A stretch of DNA of 64,000 nt from CAVTWH01 sp963738365 (GTDB taxonomy: Bacteria > Actinomycetota > Actinomycetes > Mycobacteriales > Micromonosporaceae): the NCBI GenBank assembly GCA_963738365.1, contig CAVTWH010000006.1, positions 496,001-560,000 on the forward strand. Reading direction: 5' to 3'. Shown here piece after piece: positions 54,258 through 64,000 of this stretch (positions are counted from its first letter, which is position 1; every line of letters starts with the position of its first letter). The position numbers and the translations under genes are program-made. The notes beneath the pieces were generated by a model. It did not search any database and was not told where the DNA came from. It saw nothing but the letters and a program-made list of their open reading frames with translations.

Positions 54258-54293
54258 GTGAACTTCGGGTACCAGGGCCTCATTATCACCTAG
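54258..54293 (+). CDS. cimA leader peptide MNFGYQGLIIT
   Basis: An 11-codon ORF starting at GTG 54258 and ending TAG. The last codons are CTC ATT ATC ACC (Leu Ile Ile Thr); ATT is rare in this DNA. A weak -10-like CAAGCT at 54245-54250 would place the transcription start at the GTG, so a leaderless transcript is possible. Its length, its final Thr codon and the hairpin starting at the stop codon match the ilvB leader peptide. An Ile-sensing role fits a gene of isoleucine synthesis. Confidence 0.6.
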   Translation: MNFGYQGLIIT

Positions 54294-54351
54294 CGCACGC
54301 GGCAGCCTCCGCCACGTGCGCCGACCTCCCGCATCAGCGGGGGGTCTTTTT
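54293..54351 (+). terminator. Attenuator of cimA: hairpin plus rho-independent terminator
   Basis: Hairpin 1 pairs GCGCACG (54293-54299) with CGTGCGC (54315-54321), extended inside by GGC/GCC. It begins at the last base of the leader stop codon. The terminator has a 10-bp stem with one G-T pair (54323-54332 with 54337-54346), the loop ATCA, and TTTTT. The cimA start follows 41 bases later. The layout matches the ilvB attenuator element by element. Confidence 0.75.
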
Positions 54352-54392
54352 GTTGGTACCCGAGCTGACCCCCGCGACAAGGAGCGACGGAC

Positions 54393-55976
54393 ATGCCCTA
54401 TCAGGTCTTCGACACCTCCCTCCGCGACGGCGCCCAGCGCGAGGGGATCACCTACTCGGTGGTCGACAAGCTCGCCGTCGCCAGGCTGCTCGACGAGCTG
54501 GGCGTCGGCTTCATCGAGGGCGGCTGGCCGGGGGCCATGCCGAAGGACACCGAGTTCTTCGCCCGTGCACGCACCGAGCTGCAGCTGAAGAACGCGGTAC
54601 TGGTCGCGTTCGGCGCCACCCGCAAGGCCGGGGTGGCGGTCGAGGAGGACCCGCAGATCCGCGCGCTGGTGGAGGCGGAGACCTCGGTGGTGTGCCTGGT
54701 CGCCAAGTCCGACATCCGGCACGTCGAGCGGGCACTGCGTACCACTGCCGAGGAGAACCTGGCCATGGTGCGCGACTCGGTGCGCTACCTCACCGCACTG
54801 GGGCGCCGGGTGTTCGTCGACTGCGAGCACTTCTTCGACGGCTTCCGCTTCGATCCGGCGTTCACCGCCTCGGTGGTGCGTACCGCGCTGGACGCCGGCG
54901 CCGAGCGGGTGGTCATGTGCGACACCAACGGCGGCATGCTGCCGTCCCGGATCACCGCGGCGATCACCGAGCTGATGGCCCGCATCGACGATGACCGGCG
55001 ACCAGCTGGGCATCCACTGCCAGAACGACACCGCCTGCGCGGTGGCCAACACGGTCGCCGCGGTGGAGGCCGGGGTCACCCACTTCCAGTGCACCGCCAA
55101 CGGATACGGCGAGCGGCCGGGCAACGCCGACCTCTTCGCCGTCCTCGGAAACCTCCAGTTGAAGCTCGGGCTGCCGGTCCTACCGGACGGCTGCATCGAG
55201 CAGATGGTGCGCGTCTCGCACGCCATCGCGGAGATCGCGAACATCGCCCCCGACACCCACCAGGCCTATGTCGGGGCCGCGGCCTTCGCCCACAAGGCGG
55301 GGCTGCACGCGAGCGCGATCAAGGTGGATCCGGCGCTCTACAACCACGTGGACCCGGCCATCGTCGGCAACGAAATGAAGATCCTCATCACCGAGATGGC
55401 CGGCCGGGCCAGCGTCGAGCTGAAGGCTCGTGAGCTCGGGCTGGACCTGGCCGGCCATCCGGAGGCGCTGTCCCGGGTCACCGACCAGGTCAAGGAGCTG
55501 GAGGCGCGCGGGCTGGTCGTTCGAGGCCGCCGACGCCGTCCTTCGAGCTGCTGGTGCGCTCCGAGCTGCCGGAGGGCATCTCCCGGCCGTTCGCCCTGGA
55601 GTCCTACCGGGTGCTGGTGGAGCACCGGGAGGACGGCTCGGTGGTCTCCGAGGCCACCGTGAAGGTACGGGTACGCGGCGAGCGGGTGATCGAGACCGCC
55701 GAGGGCAACGGCCCGGTCAACGCGCTCGACGAGGCGCTGCGCAAGGCGCTCGACCGGCACTACCCGCAGCTGGCCGCTTCGAGCTGGCCGACTACAAGGT
55801 GCGCATCCTGGAGGGCTCGCACGGCACCGGCGCGATCACCCGGGTGCTGGTGGAGACCGTCGACACGCGCGGCGGCGACTGGATGACCGTCGGCGTGCAC
55901 GAGAACGTCGTCGAGGCGAGCTGGCAGGCGCTGGTCGACTCCCTCACCTACGGCCTGACGCTACGTCCCGGCCTGA
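54393..55976 (+). CDS. cimA: Citramalate synthase / LeuA-family acyltransferase, with about five frameshifts
   Basis: A protein of about 526 residues that condenses acetyl-CoA with a 2-keto acid; the CimA type uses pyruvate and supplies 2-ketobutyrate for isoleucine. The barrel begins FDTSLRDGAQREGITYS, with VFVDCEHFFDGFR, VMCDTNGGMLPSR, GIHCQNDTACAVAN, and GAAAFAHKAGLHASAI. The C-terminal regulatory domain follows. Frames change near 54990, 55511, 55530 and 55775. A last +1 shift near 55960 would give a stop at 55974-55976 just before the terminator. ATG 54393 has AAGGAG upstream. The Ile-rich leader supports the CimA assignment; 2-isopropylmalate synthase is less likely. Confidence 0.82.
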
Positions 55977-55985
55977 GCCGGTTAA

Positions 55986-56032
55986 CCGACGCGCTGCCGC
56001 CGTCCCGTTCGGGGACGACGACGGCGCGTCGG
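55986..56032. terminator. Stem-loop terminator between cimA and the kinase gene
   Basis: A 9-bp outer stem (55986-55994 with 56024-56032) encloses a second 6-bp stem (56001-56006 with 56012-56017). It lies between two converging genes. Confidence 0.6.
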
Positions 56033-56046
56033 CCGTTGCAGGGCAG

Positions 56047-59000
56047 TCAGCAGGGGGTCTGCACCGGGTCGGTGTAGACCCGTGCGCTGTCGTCGACGGA
56101 CACCTTGGCGTCCGCGCCCTTGTCCTTCGTCGGGATCACCGCCACCACGGTGATCACCGCGGTCACGTGCAGCTCCTGGAAGTACCCGGTGGGCAGGGTC
56201 GACTTGCCGTCCTGGGTGTAGTAGACGCGGTAACTGTCGCACGGGCCGCTGTAGGCGCCCGGCCGGTTGTACAGCTCGTCGCGTACCCGGGCGGTGAAGG
56301 TGGTGCGCGCCGTTCCGTTGGCCAGGTACACCACCGTGCCGGCCGGGGAGACGTCGATCGGCTTGACGGTCTCGTAGAAGCTGGTGTTGCGTACCTTGTT
56401 GGCCCAGGTGACGGCGCCGGCGATGTAGGAGCCGCTGGCCGGGGCCAGCAGTGGGTCCGAGCCCAGGTCGTGGTCGGTGACCGACTTCGCCAGCCAGGTC
56501 AGGTACAGGTCCGGCAGCCCGGTCGCGTCCACCAGCAGCGGCTTGAAGTCCAGCGTCGGCGCGCCGGCCGGGTCGAGCGAGTAGTACGAGCCGGTGAGCA
56601 GCCAGGGCGCGCCCTTCGACGGGCGGTCGAAGTGCAGGTACAGGTAGGCGGTACGGCCGTCGGGGAGTACCTCGGTGGCGATCGCGTCGAAGCGCGCCGG
56701 GTACCCCTTCTGTCCGTCCGGGATCCGGATTTTGATGTTGGTCAGCGTGCCGCCGGTGGCGCCGGCCACCGCCAACAGCCCGTCCAGCACGCCCTTGGCG
56801 TCCGGGCCGACGTGCTCGGTGTTGCTGTGCTGCGCCTCGGCGAAGGTGCGGGTGAGGATGACCGTGGCGGCCGGCACGGTGAGCACGTCCTCCACCACCG
56901 CCCGGGGCTTCGGCACAGCGACCGCCGCGGTGACCGCGACGGCGGCCACGATCACCGCGCCGACCACGGCCGGGACGAAGCTGAGCACTCCGCGGCCGGC
57001 CGTCGCGCTGGTCTGGGTGCCGACCGTGGCCAGGGTGTTCAGCCCGGTCGTCGGGGAGTTGGCGGCGAGCGAGCCCAGCCCGGTCACCGCCGTCCCGGCG
57101 CCGGCCACGCCGGTGGAGGCGGCGGCCACCACGCCGGCCGGGACCAGGATCGCGCCGGTGACGGCGCCCACGGTGAGCCAGTCGGCGCCGAACGCGGCGC
57201 TGGCCGCCCGTTCCAGCTCTACGAGCAGGGCGGCGGCGCTGTCCGGTCGGGCGGACGGGTCCAGTGCCAGCGCCCAGCCGAGCAGGCCGGCCAGCGCCGG
57301 GTGCAGGCTCTGCCAGCTCGCCGGGGCGGGCAGCTCCGGCGCGATCACCGGCACCTCGCCGGTGAGCAGCTCGGCCAGCACGAGCCCGACGGTGAACAGG
57401 TCGGAGCGGGCGTCCAGGACGGCACCGGCGCGTTGCTCCGGGCTGAGGTAGGTGGCCGGCCCGGTGGGCGCCACCGGCTCGCCGCCGGGCGCCGTCAACT
57501 CGAAGTCGGCGAGCAGTGCCCGCCCCGACTGGTCGAGGTAGACGTTGGCCGGGGTGACGTCGCGGTGCACCAGGCCCAGCTCGTGGACGGCGGCCAGGCC
57601 GCGCAGCGCACCCGCCGTCACCACGGCGGCCTGCGCCCCGGTCAGCTGCCCCTTCTCGGCCAGCAGCTGGCGCAGCGGCATCCCGTCGACGTAGTCGGTC
57701 ACCACCACCGGGCCGAAGGCGTCCCGGACGTGCAGGCAGTGCGGGTCGGTGAGCCGGCGCATCACGTCGGCGTCGCGCAGGAAACGCTGCTGGGTCAGGG
57801 TGAGCCCGGTCCCGGTCGGCGAGGTCGGCGCCGCGGCCAGGCCGGGGACCAGATATTCGGCCGGCTGGCCGGGCGCGCTGGTCGGGCTGCCGGCGGCGCC
57901 CAGCCGCGCGGTCTGCTCCGACCCGGGTACGCCCACCGGCGGGCTCACCGGCACTGCGCTGACCGGATCCACGGTCGTCGGCTGGGCCGGGTAGGCGCCG
58001 ACCGGAGGAGCGGCGAACTCGGGCGCCTGCGGTACCGGGGCACCGGGCAACTGCACCGGTCCGGCCGGCAACTGCCCGGGCACCGTCCCGACCGGCGGCT
58101 GCACCGCCGGGTACGGCTGCACCGCCCCGAAGGGCTGTGGCGCCCCGAACGGCTGTGGCGCGAACGGTTGTGGTGCCCCGAACGATTGTGGCGCCCCGAA
58201 CGGTTGCGGTGCGCCGGCTACCGCAGCGCCGGGATACTGTGGCGCCCCGAACGGTTGCGGTGCGCCGGATGGCGGCGCCCCGGGGTCCTGCGGTGCACCG
58301 AACGGTGGCGGCACAGCCGCCCCAGCCGGGACCTGTGCGCCAGCCGGAAACTGGGCGGTAGCTGGAAACTGTGCGCCAGCTGGAAACTGTGCGCTAGCCG
58401 GGACCTGTGCGCCAGCCGGAAACTGGGCGGTAGCCGGAAGCTGTGCGCCAGCCGGGAACTGGGCGGCCGTCGATGGCGCGGCGCCGACCGGGTACGGCTG
58501 CTGTGCCGGCAGCGCGCCGAGCGGCAGCGTGGCGGTCACCGGCGAACCGGGCGCCGGCAGGCCGACCGGCAGCGGCTCCGGGTGCGCGATCTTCAGCAGT
58601 ACCCGCTGCTGGGTGGCCGGGTCGAAGCCCCGGTACACGGTCGCCGCCGGGGTCTGGGCGAACACCGACTCGGGCCGGTACCGGCCCAGGTCGGGCAGCG
58701 GCCCGGCGGGTAGCGCCGGACCGGCCGGCGCGCCCACCCGGCGCCCGAAGCGGGTCAACGGCAGCACCAGGGCCAGCACCACGCCCACCCCGGCCAGCCC
58801 CCAGAACAGCGGGCTGAACGGCGCGGCCACCCCGGTGTCGTAGAGCGCGGCAGCCTCGCCCAGACCGGCGAGCACCCCGGGTACCAGCGCGAGCGCCGCC
58901 CGGCGCAGCCAGCCGCCGGGCCGGCGACGGGCCAGCCAGATGAGCAGGAAGCCGAAGACGACGCCGGCCACGATGCCGACCCCGCCGAGCGCGGTGAGCA

Positions 59001-59464
59001 GCGGCGCACCGGACGAGCGCAGCACCAGGTCCTGGGCGGCGCAGCCGCCGGCTATCCGGATTCCGACAGTTCCGGTTGCCACCCCGGGCGCGACGGTGAA
59101 AGCGTCGCTGACCAGCCGGCCGCCCGTGACCTTTCCGTTGTCGGCCAACGGCGACCCCGCCGACGTACCCGGTGAGGGTGGGTTTCTGCTTCGGGTCGTT
59201 GGCCGTCACCACCACGATGACCTGGCTGCCCGGCTTGATCCGCCAGGCCTTCTGGCCGTCCAGGCTGACCCCGCCGCCGTCTGCCGGTGAACCGTTGCGT
59301 AGCTGGTCACGCAGGGTTTTCGCGGCGGCGGCGTCGGGGGCGGTATAGCCGGTGACCGCGCAGGTGGTGTCCGCGGCGGCGGCCGGGGTGGCCGGCGCCA
59401 GTGCCAGCACGCCGATGGTGAGCAGTAACGACGGGGCGGCCAGGCCGCGCAGCCGGATCTTCAT
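56047..59464 (-). CDS. Membrane Ser/Thr kinase-like protein with split kinase domain, one frameshift
   Basis: About 1138 residues. A signal peptide (MKIRLRGLAAPSLLLTIGVL) and an exported N-terminal domain come first, then two transmembrane helices near 145-215. The kinase N-lobe follows, with YRGFDPATQQRVLLKIAHP (Lys). A Pro/Ala/Gln-rich insert of about 230 residues interrupts it before FLRDADVMRRLTDPHCLHV. The C-lobe has VHRDVTPANVYLD, DFE in place of DFG, and TYLSPEQ. A further helix near 820 and an outer ~270-residue C-terminal domain complete it. A +1 shift near 59155 separates the first ~100 codons. It is divergent from the Hsp70-like gene. Confidence 0.78.
58130..58460. repeat. Tandem repeats encoding the Pro/Ala/Gln insert of the kinase
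   Basis: Two repeat classes adjoin. Across 58130-58280, units around GCCCCGAACGGTTGTGG encode GAPQPF. Across 58320-58460, 18-base units around CTGTGCGCCAGCCGGAAA encode FPAGAQ and LPATAQ. Copies are imperfect, and slippage could change the length of the insert. Confidence 0.8.
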
Positions 59465-59750
59465 CCGATCCTGCCTTCCGGGGGAGGATTCTGCCGCCAA
59501 GGTAGGTCAGCAGCACCACCGCGGGAATGGACCGCGCGTGCGGTCCGTCCGGCGAACGTCCACGCCTGCCGGCCGCCCGGCGCAACCGACGTGTCGTTCG
59601 GGTACGCGCCGTCGCCCGCCGTCCGGCTGACCCGGCCGGAAGCGTTCGGCTGGCGACGGCGCGGCGGCTGCTGGCATAGGCTCGCGCCCGCGCCGTCGGT
59701 ACAACGACCTCGCGACGACTGCGCGGCCGGGACGACAGGGGAGAGCCAGG

Positions 59751-62103
59751 GTGCCGGGACGGGTGTTGGGCGTCGACTTCGGCAGTTCCTCCACGGCTGC
59801 GGTGCTGCGCTGGCCGGACGGGCGGGTCCGGCCGCTGCTGTTCGACGGTTCGCCGCTGCTGCCGTCGGCCGTCTTCGTCGACCCGCACGGCGCCCTGCTC
59901 ACCGGCCGGGACGCCCGGCACGCGGCGGTGGTCGCGCCGGAGCGCTTCGAGCCCAACCCGAAGCGCCGGATCGACGAGGGTTCGGTGCTGCTCGGCGAGC
60001 AGACCTGGCCGGTCGCCGGGCTGATCGCCGCGGTGCTGCGCCGGGTCGCCGAGGAGGCGGTACGCGCCGGTGGCGGCCCGGTCGACGAGCTGGTCCTCAC
60101 CCATCCGGTGGCCTGGGGCGGCCCGCGCCGCGAGGTGCTGCTGCGGGCCGCCGCGCTGGCCGGACTGCCGGAGCCCCGGCTGGTACCCGAGCCGGTGGCG
60201 GCGGCCGGCTACTTCGTCTCGGTACTCGGCCAGGCGCTGCCGGTCGGCGCCGGGGTACTCGTCTACGACCTGGGCGCCGGCACCTTCGACGCCACCGCGG
60301 TACGCCGTACCGCCCGGGGCTTCGAGGTGCTCGCCACGGCCGGCCTGCCCGACGCCGGTGGGCTGGACATCGACGCGGCGATCCTGGCACACCTGCGCGG
60401 GGCGTACCCGGACCACGACTTCGGGGTGCTCGACGGCGCGCAGCACCAGCGCGACCGGCTGCAGTTGTGGGACAACATCCGCAGCGCCAAGGAGGCGCTG
60501 TCCCGGCTGTCCGGCGACTGTGGTGCCCGTCCCGGTGCTGGGCCTGGACGCGCCGCTGGGCCGGGAGAGCCTGGACGGGATCGCCGGTCCGGTGCTGGGC
60601 CGCACGCTGGCGGCGTCCACCGCGGCGGTGCGGGCGTTCGGCGGGGTCGGCGTGCCGGTGTTCCTGGTCGGTGGGGCGAGCCGGATGCCGGCCGTGGCGC
60701 TCGGGCTGCACCGGCTGTTCGGCGCCCCGCCGGTGGTCATCGAGCAGCCGGAGCTGGTGGTCGCCGAGGGCAGCCTCTACGCCGTACCGGCCGGGTCGGA
60801 AAGTGTTGCGGCGCAATCAGATCCGGGTCCGACGCAGCCGGTGGTGGGCGGCCCGGGGTGGAGTGCGCCGGGCACCGTCGCCCAGGTCTCCGGTGGCCCG
60901 TTCGCCGCCGCGCCGGCCGGTCCACCGTCCAGCGTCGCGGTACCCGGCGGTGCGGTCCGCGCCGGACCCGCACCCGCCGGTGCCGAGCCGGGCGGTGCCG
61001 CGCCGGGGTCGTCGGGGGGCGGATGGCCGATGCCGCCCGGTGGCGCACCGGCAATGCCGCCCGGCGGTATCCGGCCGGCATTGCCGGTGCGGCGGGTCAC
61101 GCCGCTGCGCCGGGCCGCCGTCCCGCTCTCGCTCGCCGCCGGACTGGTGGCCACCGTGGTGCTGGCGCCGGAGGTCGGCCGGCAGGCCGGGCAGCACGCC
61201 CTCTCGTCGGGGGTACGCGCGCTGTTCGGCCCGACCGGCGCCGTCGCCTGCCTGGCCGTGCTGTTGCTGCTGAGCCTGCGCCGGCCGGCGCCGCTGCGGC
61301 TGGTGCGGCCGGCGCCGCCGGGTCCGGCGCGGGTGCTGGCGCTGGCCGGCTGGGCCACGCTCGGGCTGGTCGGCGCGCTCGGCGCGGTGGCCGGCGCGCT
61401 GCGCGCCGGGGCCGGCTGGCGGGACCTGCCGGCGAGTGACAGCGGGGTGACCGTCGAGGTGCTGCGCGGTACCGGACGGGTGCTGCTGGTGGGCGCTCTG
61501 GCGGTCGCCGTGGGCCTGGTGGCCGCCGCGCTGCTGCTGCTCGGTGGGCGCAGCCGGGAGGACCCGTGGACGGCCGGTGGCCTACGGGCGGCCGGTGCCG
61601 GGGCGCTCGGCGGTGCGCTGGTCGCCGCCCTGGCCGCCACCCACCTGTTCGACCTGACCGACCCGTTCGCCGGCCTGTCCCGGGATCCGGTGCTGTTCCT
61701 CGCCGACCAGGTGTTGGGCGCCGCCGGCGTCCTCGCCGCCGTGCGCGCCCTCGGGCTGTTCGCGGTGGCTGCCTTCGCCGTGGTGGTGGCGCTGCTGTTC
61801 GCCACGGTGGCGCTGCGCGGCGGGGTGGACTCGCTGTCCCGGCGGGCCGGCAGCTTCGTCACCGGCGCGGGGTACGGCGTGTGCGCCGCGCTCGGCGTCT
61901 ACCTCGCCGCACACGCCTGGTACGAGCTGCGCTACTGGGCCGGCGCCCCGGCCCTGCCGCAGCCGCCCGGGGTGCTCCGGGCCGGCCACGGCGCCTGGGC
62001 GGCGAGCTGGCCGTACGCGCTGGCCGTGCTGGCCGCGCTCGCCGTCACCGGCGGTGTCTGGGCCGGCCGGGGCGGGGCGTCGGTGCGCCGGTACCGGCGT
62101 TGA
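59751..62103 (+). CDS. Hsp70-like ATPase fused to a multi-pass membrane domain, one frameshift
   Basis: About 784 residues. The N-terminal ~350 residues are an actin-fold ATPase: phosphate 1 VLGVDFGSSSTAAVL, phosphate 2 VYDLGAGTFDATAV, and adenosine site FLVGGASRMPAV. A Pro/Gly-rich linker follows (about 365-440). The rest holds eight or nine transmembrane segments instead of the peptide-binding domain of DnaK. GTG 59751 follows GGGAGAGCC. A +1 shift near 60522 lies within the ATPase. The kinase-like gene starts 286 bases away on the other strand, so the two may share control. Confidence 0.8.
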
Positions 62104-62126
62104 GGTTGGCGGCCCACAATGTCGGC

Positions 62127-62975
62127 GTGACTGAACATCCCACCCCGCCCGACGGCGACCCGGTCGACACCACTGCCGCCGCGATGGCGGCGCAGTTGCA
62201 GGAGCACGAGCACCTGGACGCCAGCCAGCACGGCGCGCTGAAGGTCCGGCTGGCCCGGCTGGAGCTGCTGGTCGGCCTGGGGCGCACCTCGGCCGGCAGC
62301 ATCGGAGCGCACCTGCCGGCCTGGCTGCGTCCGACCCGGGGCGAACACCGCTGGTCGGTCAGCCTCGCCGTGCTGGTGGCGGTGGCGCTGCAGCTGGCCG
62401 TGCCGGCCGAGTTGGCGTTCCATCCGCGCTGGCTGCTGCCGGTGCTGGAGGGGCTGCTGTTCGTGGCGCTGACGCTGGCCAACCCGGCCCGGATCACCCG
62501 GGAGTCGACCGTGCTGCGGCTGGCCGGGCTGCTGCTGGTCGGCGCGATCAGCCTGGCGGTGGCCTGGTCGGCCGCGCAGCTGGTCTACCACCTGGCCGAG
62601 GGCCGGGGGTCGTTCCGGGACAACGCGATGGCGCTGCTGCTGACCGGCGGCGCGATCTGGCTGACCAACGTGATCGCTTTCGCGCTGTGGTACTGGGAGT
62701 TCGACCGGGGCGGCCCGGCCGCCCGGGCAGCGGCCCGCAATCCGTACCCGGACTTCCTGTTCGCTCAGATGACCGCGCTGGAGCTGGTGCACCGGGACTG
62801 GGAACCGGCCTTCCTCGACTACCTCTACCTGTCGTTCACCAACGCCACCGCTTTCAGCCCGACCGACACGCTGCCGCTGAGCCGGTGGGCGAAGCTGGCG
62901 ATGATGTTCCAGTCCGGGGTGTCGCTGGCCACCGTGGCGCTGGTGGTGGCCCGTGCGGTGAACATCTTCCACTGA
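62127..62975 (+). CDS. Integral membrane protein, possibly DUF1345-like
   Basis: A 282-residue protein with a charged N-terminus of about 85 residues (HEHLDASQHGALKVRLARLE) and then six hydrophobic segments. The end, SFTNATAFSPTDTLPLSRWAKL followed by a last helix, resembles DUF1345-type membrane proteins, and the pore-like loop before it recalls ion channels. I could not settle the family. It starts 23 bases after the Hsp70-like gene and is probably in the same operon. Confidence 0.65.
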   Translation: MTEHPTPPDGDPVDTTAAAMAAQLQEHEHLDASQHGALKVRLARLELLVGLGRTSAGSIGAHLPAWLRPTRGEHRWSVSLAVLVAVALQLAVPAELAFHPRWLLPVLEGLLFVALTLANPARITRESTVLRLAGLLLVGAISLAVAWSAAQLVYHLAEGRGSFRDNAMALLLTGGAIWLTNVIAFALWYWEFDRGGPAARAAARNPYPDFLFAQMTALELVHRDWEPAFLDYLYLSFTNATAFSPTDTLPLSRWAKLAMMFQSGVSLATVALVVARAVNIFH

Positions 62976-63012
62976 CCCGGACGAAGCGGTGGGTCAGGGG
63001 CTGAGCCGCGGA

Positions 63013-64000
63013 TCAGGAGCGGGGCAGCCCGACCTCGGCGTAGACGGCGCGGTGGTCGCTGCCCGGATCCGGCAGCGTGCCGAACGCGTAGGCGCGCAGC
63101 CCGGCGACCAGTACGTGGTCGATGGTCACCGGCGGCGATCCCCGCCCGTCGTACGGCCAGGTGGGCGCCAGGCCGTCGCCCAGGTGCGTCGCCACGTCGG
63201 TGTACCCGCTGCCCACCAGCGCCCGCAACGGCCCGTGGTCGAGCGTGGAGTTGAAGTCGCCGACCAGGATCTGCGGCCCGGGCCAGGCCGGCCGGCGGGG
63301 CAGCGCGGCCAGTCCGGCGCGCCAGTCGGCGGCCGTCACCCGGCCGGCGGGCGACGGCGGGTGCGCCGACTCGACCCGTACCGCGCGGCCGTCCGGCAAC
63401 CGCAGCACCGCGTACGCGTCGCCGAACCCCTGCGGCAGCGTCCGGTACCCGCTGTCGGTCAACGGCAGCCGGGAGTACAGCGCCGATCCGCCCGGCTCCT
63501 GGTCGGTCGGGTACCGCACGGCGTAGGGCAGCAGGCTGTCCAGCCCGGCGGCGGCCAGCCGCCGCTGCGCGTCGGGGGTGAACTCCTGCAGCGCCAGCAG
63601 GTCCACCGAGCGCTGCCGGACCAGCCGGACCAGGTTGTCGGCGTCGGCCAGGCCGGCGTCCAGGTTGGCGCTGAGGATGCGCAGCCGGGGACCGCCCGCG
63701 TCGGCGTCGGCCCCGCCGACGGCCCGCGGCAGTACCGCCCCGCCCAGCGCCAGCAGCGCGACGAGCGCCACCGCGAACGCCACCCACCGCCGCAGCACGC
63801 CGGCCAGCAGCGCGACCGCGAACGCCACCGGCAGCAGGTAGGCGGTGAAGGCGAGCAGTTGGATCACCGGGTAGACGTTGCCGGCGCCGGTCAGCCGCAG
63901 CAGCGTCCAGGCCGTCGACGGCGCCAGCGCCAGCCAGGCCAGCGCGGCGCGCCAGTGCCGGACGACCCGGGCGCGGGAGCGGTCCGGGCCGGTGACGACC
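63013..64000 (-). CDS. Endonuclease/exonuclease/phosphatase family membrane protein (5' end outside window)
   Basis: The frame is open to the window end, so the start is beyond 64000. The visible N-terminal part holds at least three hydrophobic segments. The catalytic domain then shows RILSANLDAG, LLALQEFTPDAQ (metal Glu), the QILVGDFNSTLDHGPL motif (Asp, Asn), and TIDHVLVAG with PGSDHRAVYAEV (final Asp-His). These are the residues of the DNase I-like phosphodiesterase fold. The catalytic domain is probably extracytoplasmic; the substrate is unknown. Confidence 0.85.
   Translation of the reverse strand, partial: VVTGPDRSRARVVRHWRAALAWLALAPSTAWTLLRLTGAGNVYPVIQLLAFTAYLLPVAFAVALLAGVLRRWVAFAVALVALLALGGAVLPRAVGGADADAGGPRLRILSANLDAGLADADNLVRLVRQRSVDLLALQEFTPDAQRRLAAAGLDSLLPYAVRYPTDQEPGGSALYSRLPLTDSGYRTLPQGFGDAYAVLRLPDGRAVRVESAHPPSPAGRVTAADWRAGLAALPRRPAWPGPQILVGDFNSTLDHGPLRALVGSGYTDVATHLGDGLAPTWPYDGRGSPPVTIDHVLVAGLRAYAFGTLPDPGSDHRAVYAEVGLPRS

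Overview
The window is high-GC, densely coded DNA. The gene order etfBA, cysteine desulfurase, mnmA, methionine synthase, ligA, GGDEF-EAL protein, gatCAB, then ilvD, ilvBNC, serA, leuB, ilvE, cimA resembles core chromosome of an actinomycete, most likely Micromonosporaceae (Micromonospora-like). This placement rests on codon use, protein features and gene order, not on any search. I see no tRNA, rRNA, CRISPR array, prophage or insertion sequence.

Layout. Positions 1-8200: end of an ABC ATPase, ribokinase, small membrane proteins, an enoyl-CoA hydratase, a ThDP enzyme and the electron transfer flavoprotein pair. Positions 8200-20150: tRNA thiolation (cysteine desulfurase, MnmA), a short methionine synthase, NAD-dependent DNA ligase, a cyclic-di-GMP protein and the GatCAB amidotransferase. 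Positions 20150-30740: a membrane phosphoesterase, a lipoprotein sugar dehydrogenase, a hydroxyacid dehydrogenase, a BNR-repeat protein coupled to a MoaD/ThiS-like protein, serine hydroxymethyltransferase and a secreted GH5 enzyme with a CBM2. Positions 30778-45850: the branched-chain amino acid and serine block (ilvD, ilvBNC, serA, leuB, ilvE), interrupted by a second GGDEF-EAL protein, a probable mannosyl-3-phosphoglycerate synthase and apbE. Positions 45900-54260: a PadR/membrane protein pair, patatin and acyltransferase genes, a heavily frameshifted pectin lyase, a phosphatase, a PRC-barrel protein and about 0.9 kb without a credible gene. Positions 54258-64000: cimA, an unusual membrane kinase facing an unusual membrane Hsp70, a membrane protein and an endonuclease/exonuclease/phosphatase-family protein cut by the window end.

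The most interesting signal is regulatory. Upstream of both ilvB and cimA lies an 11-codon ORF ending in branched-chain codons plus Thr (VLT-stop and LIIT-stop). In each case a hairpin starts at the stop codon with the shared arms AGCGCAC/GTGCGC, and a terminator with a T-tract follows. This looks like one conserved leader-peptide attenuator used twice. The second point of interest is the divergent kinase/Hsp70 pair: the kinase domain is split by a long Pro/Ala/Gln repeat, and the Hsp70 ATPase is fused to a multi-pass membrane domain.

A caution for users. Many conserved genes (cysteine desulfurase, mnmA, methionine synthase, ligA, gatC, gatA, a sugar dehydrogenase, the pectin lyase, cimA, kinase, Hsp70) are interrupted by single-base frameshifts, almost all apparent +1 insertions of C or G. 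Because several should be essential, I read these as probable sequence errors. I annotate the genes across the breaks and mark them.
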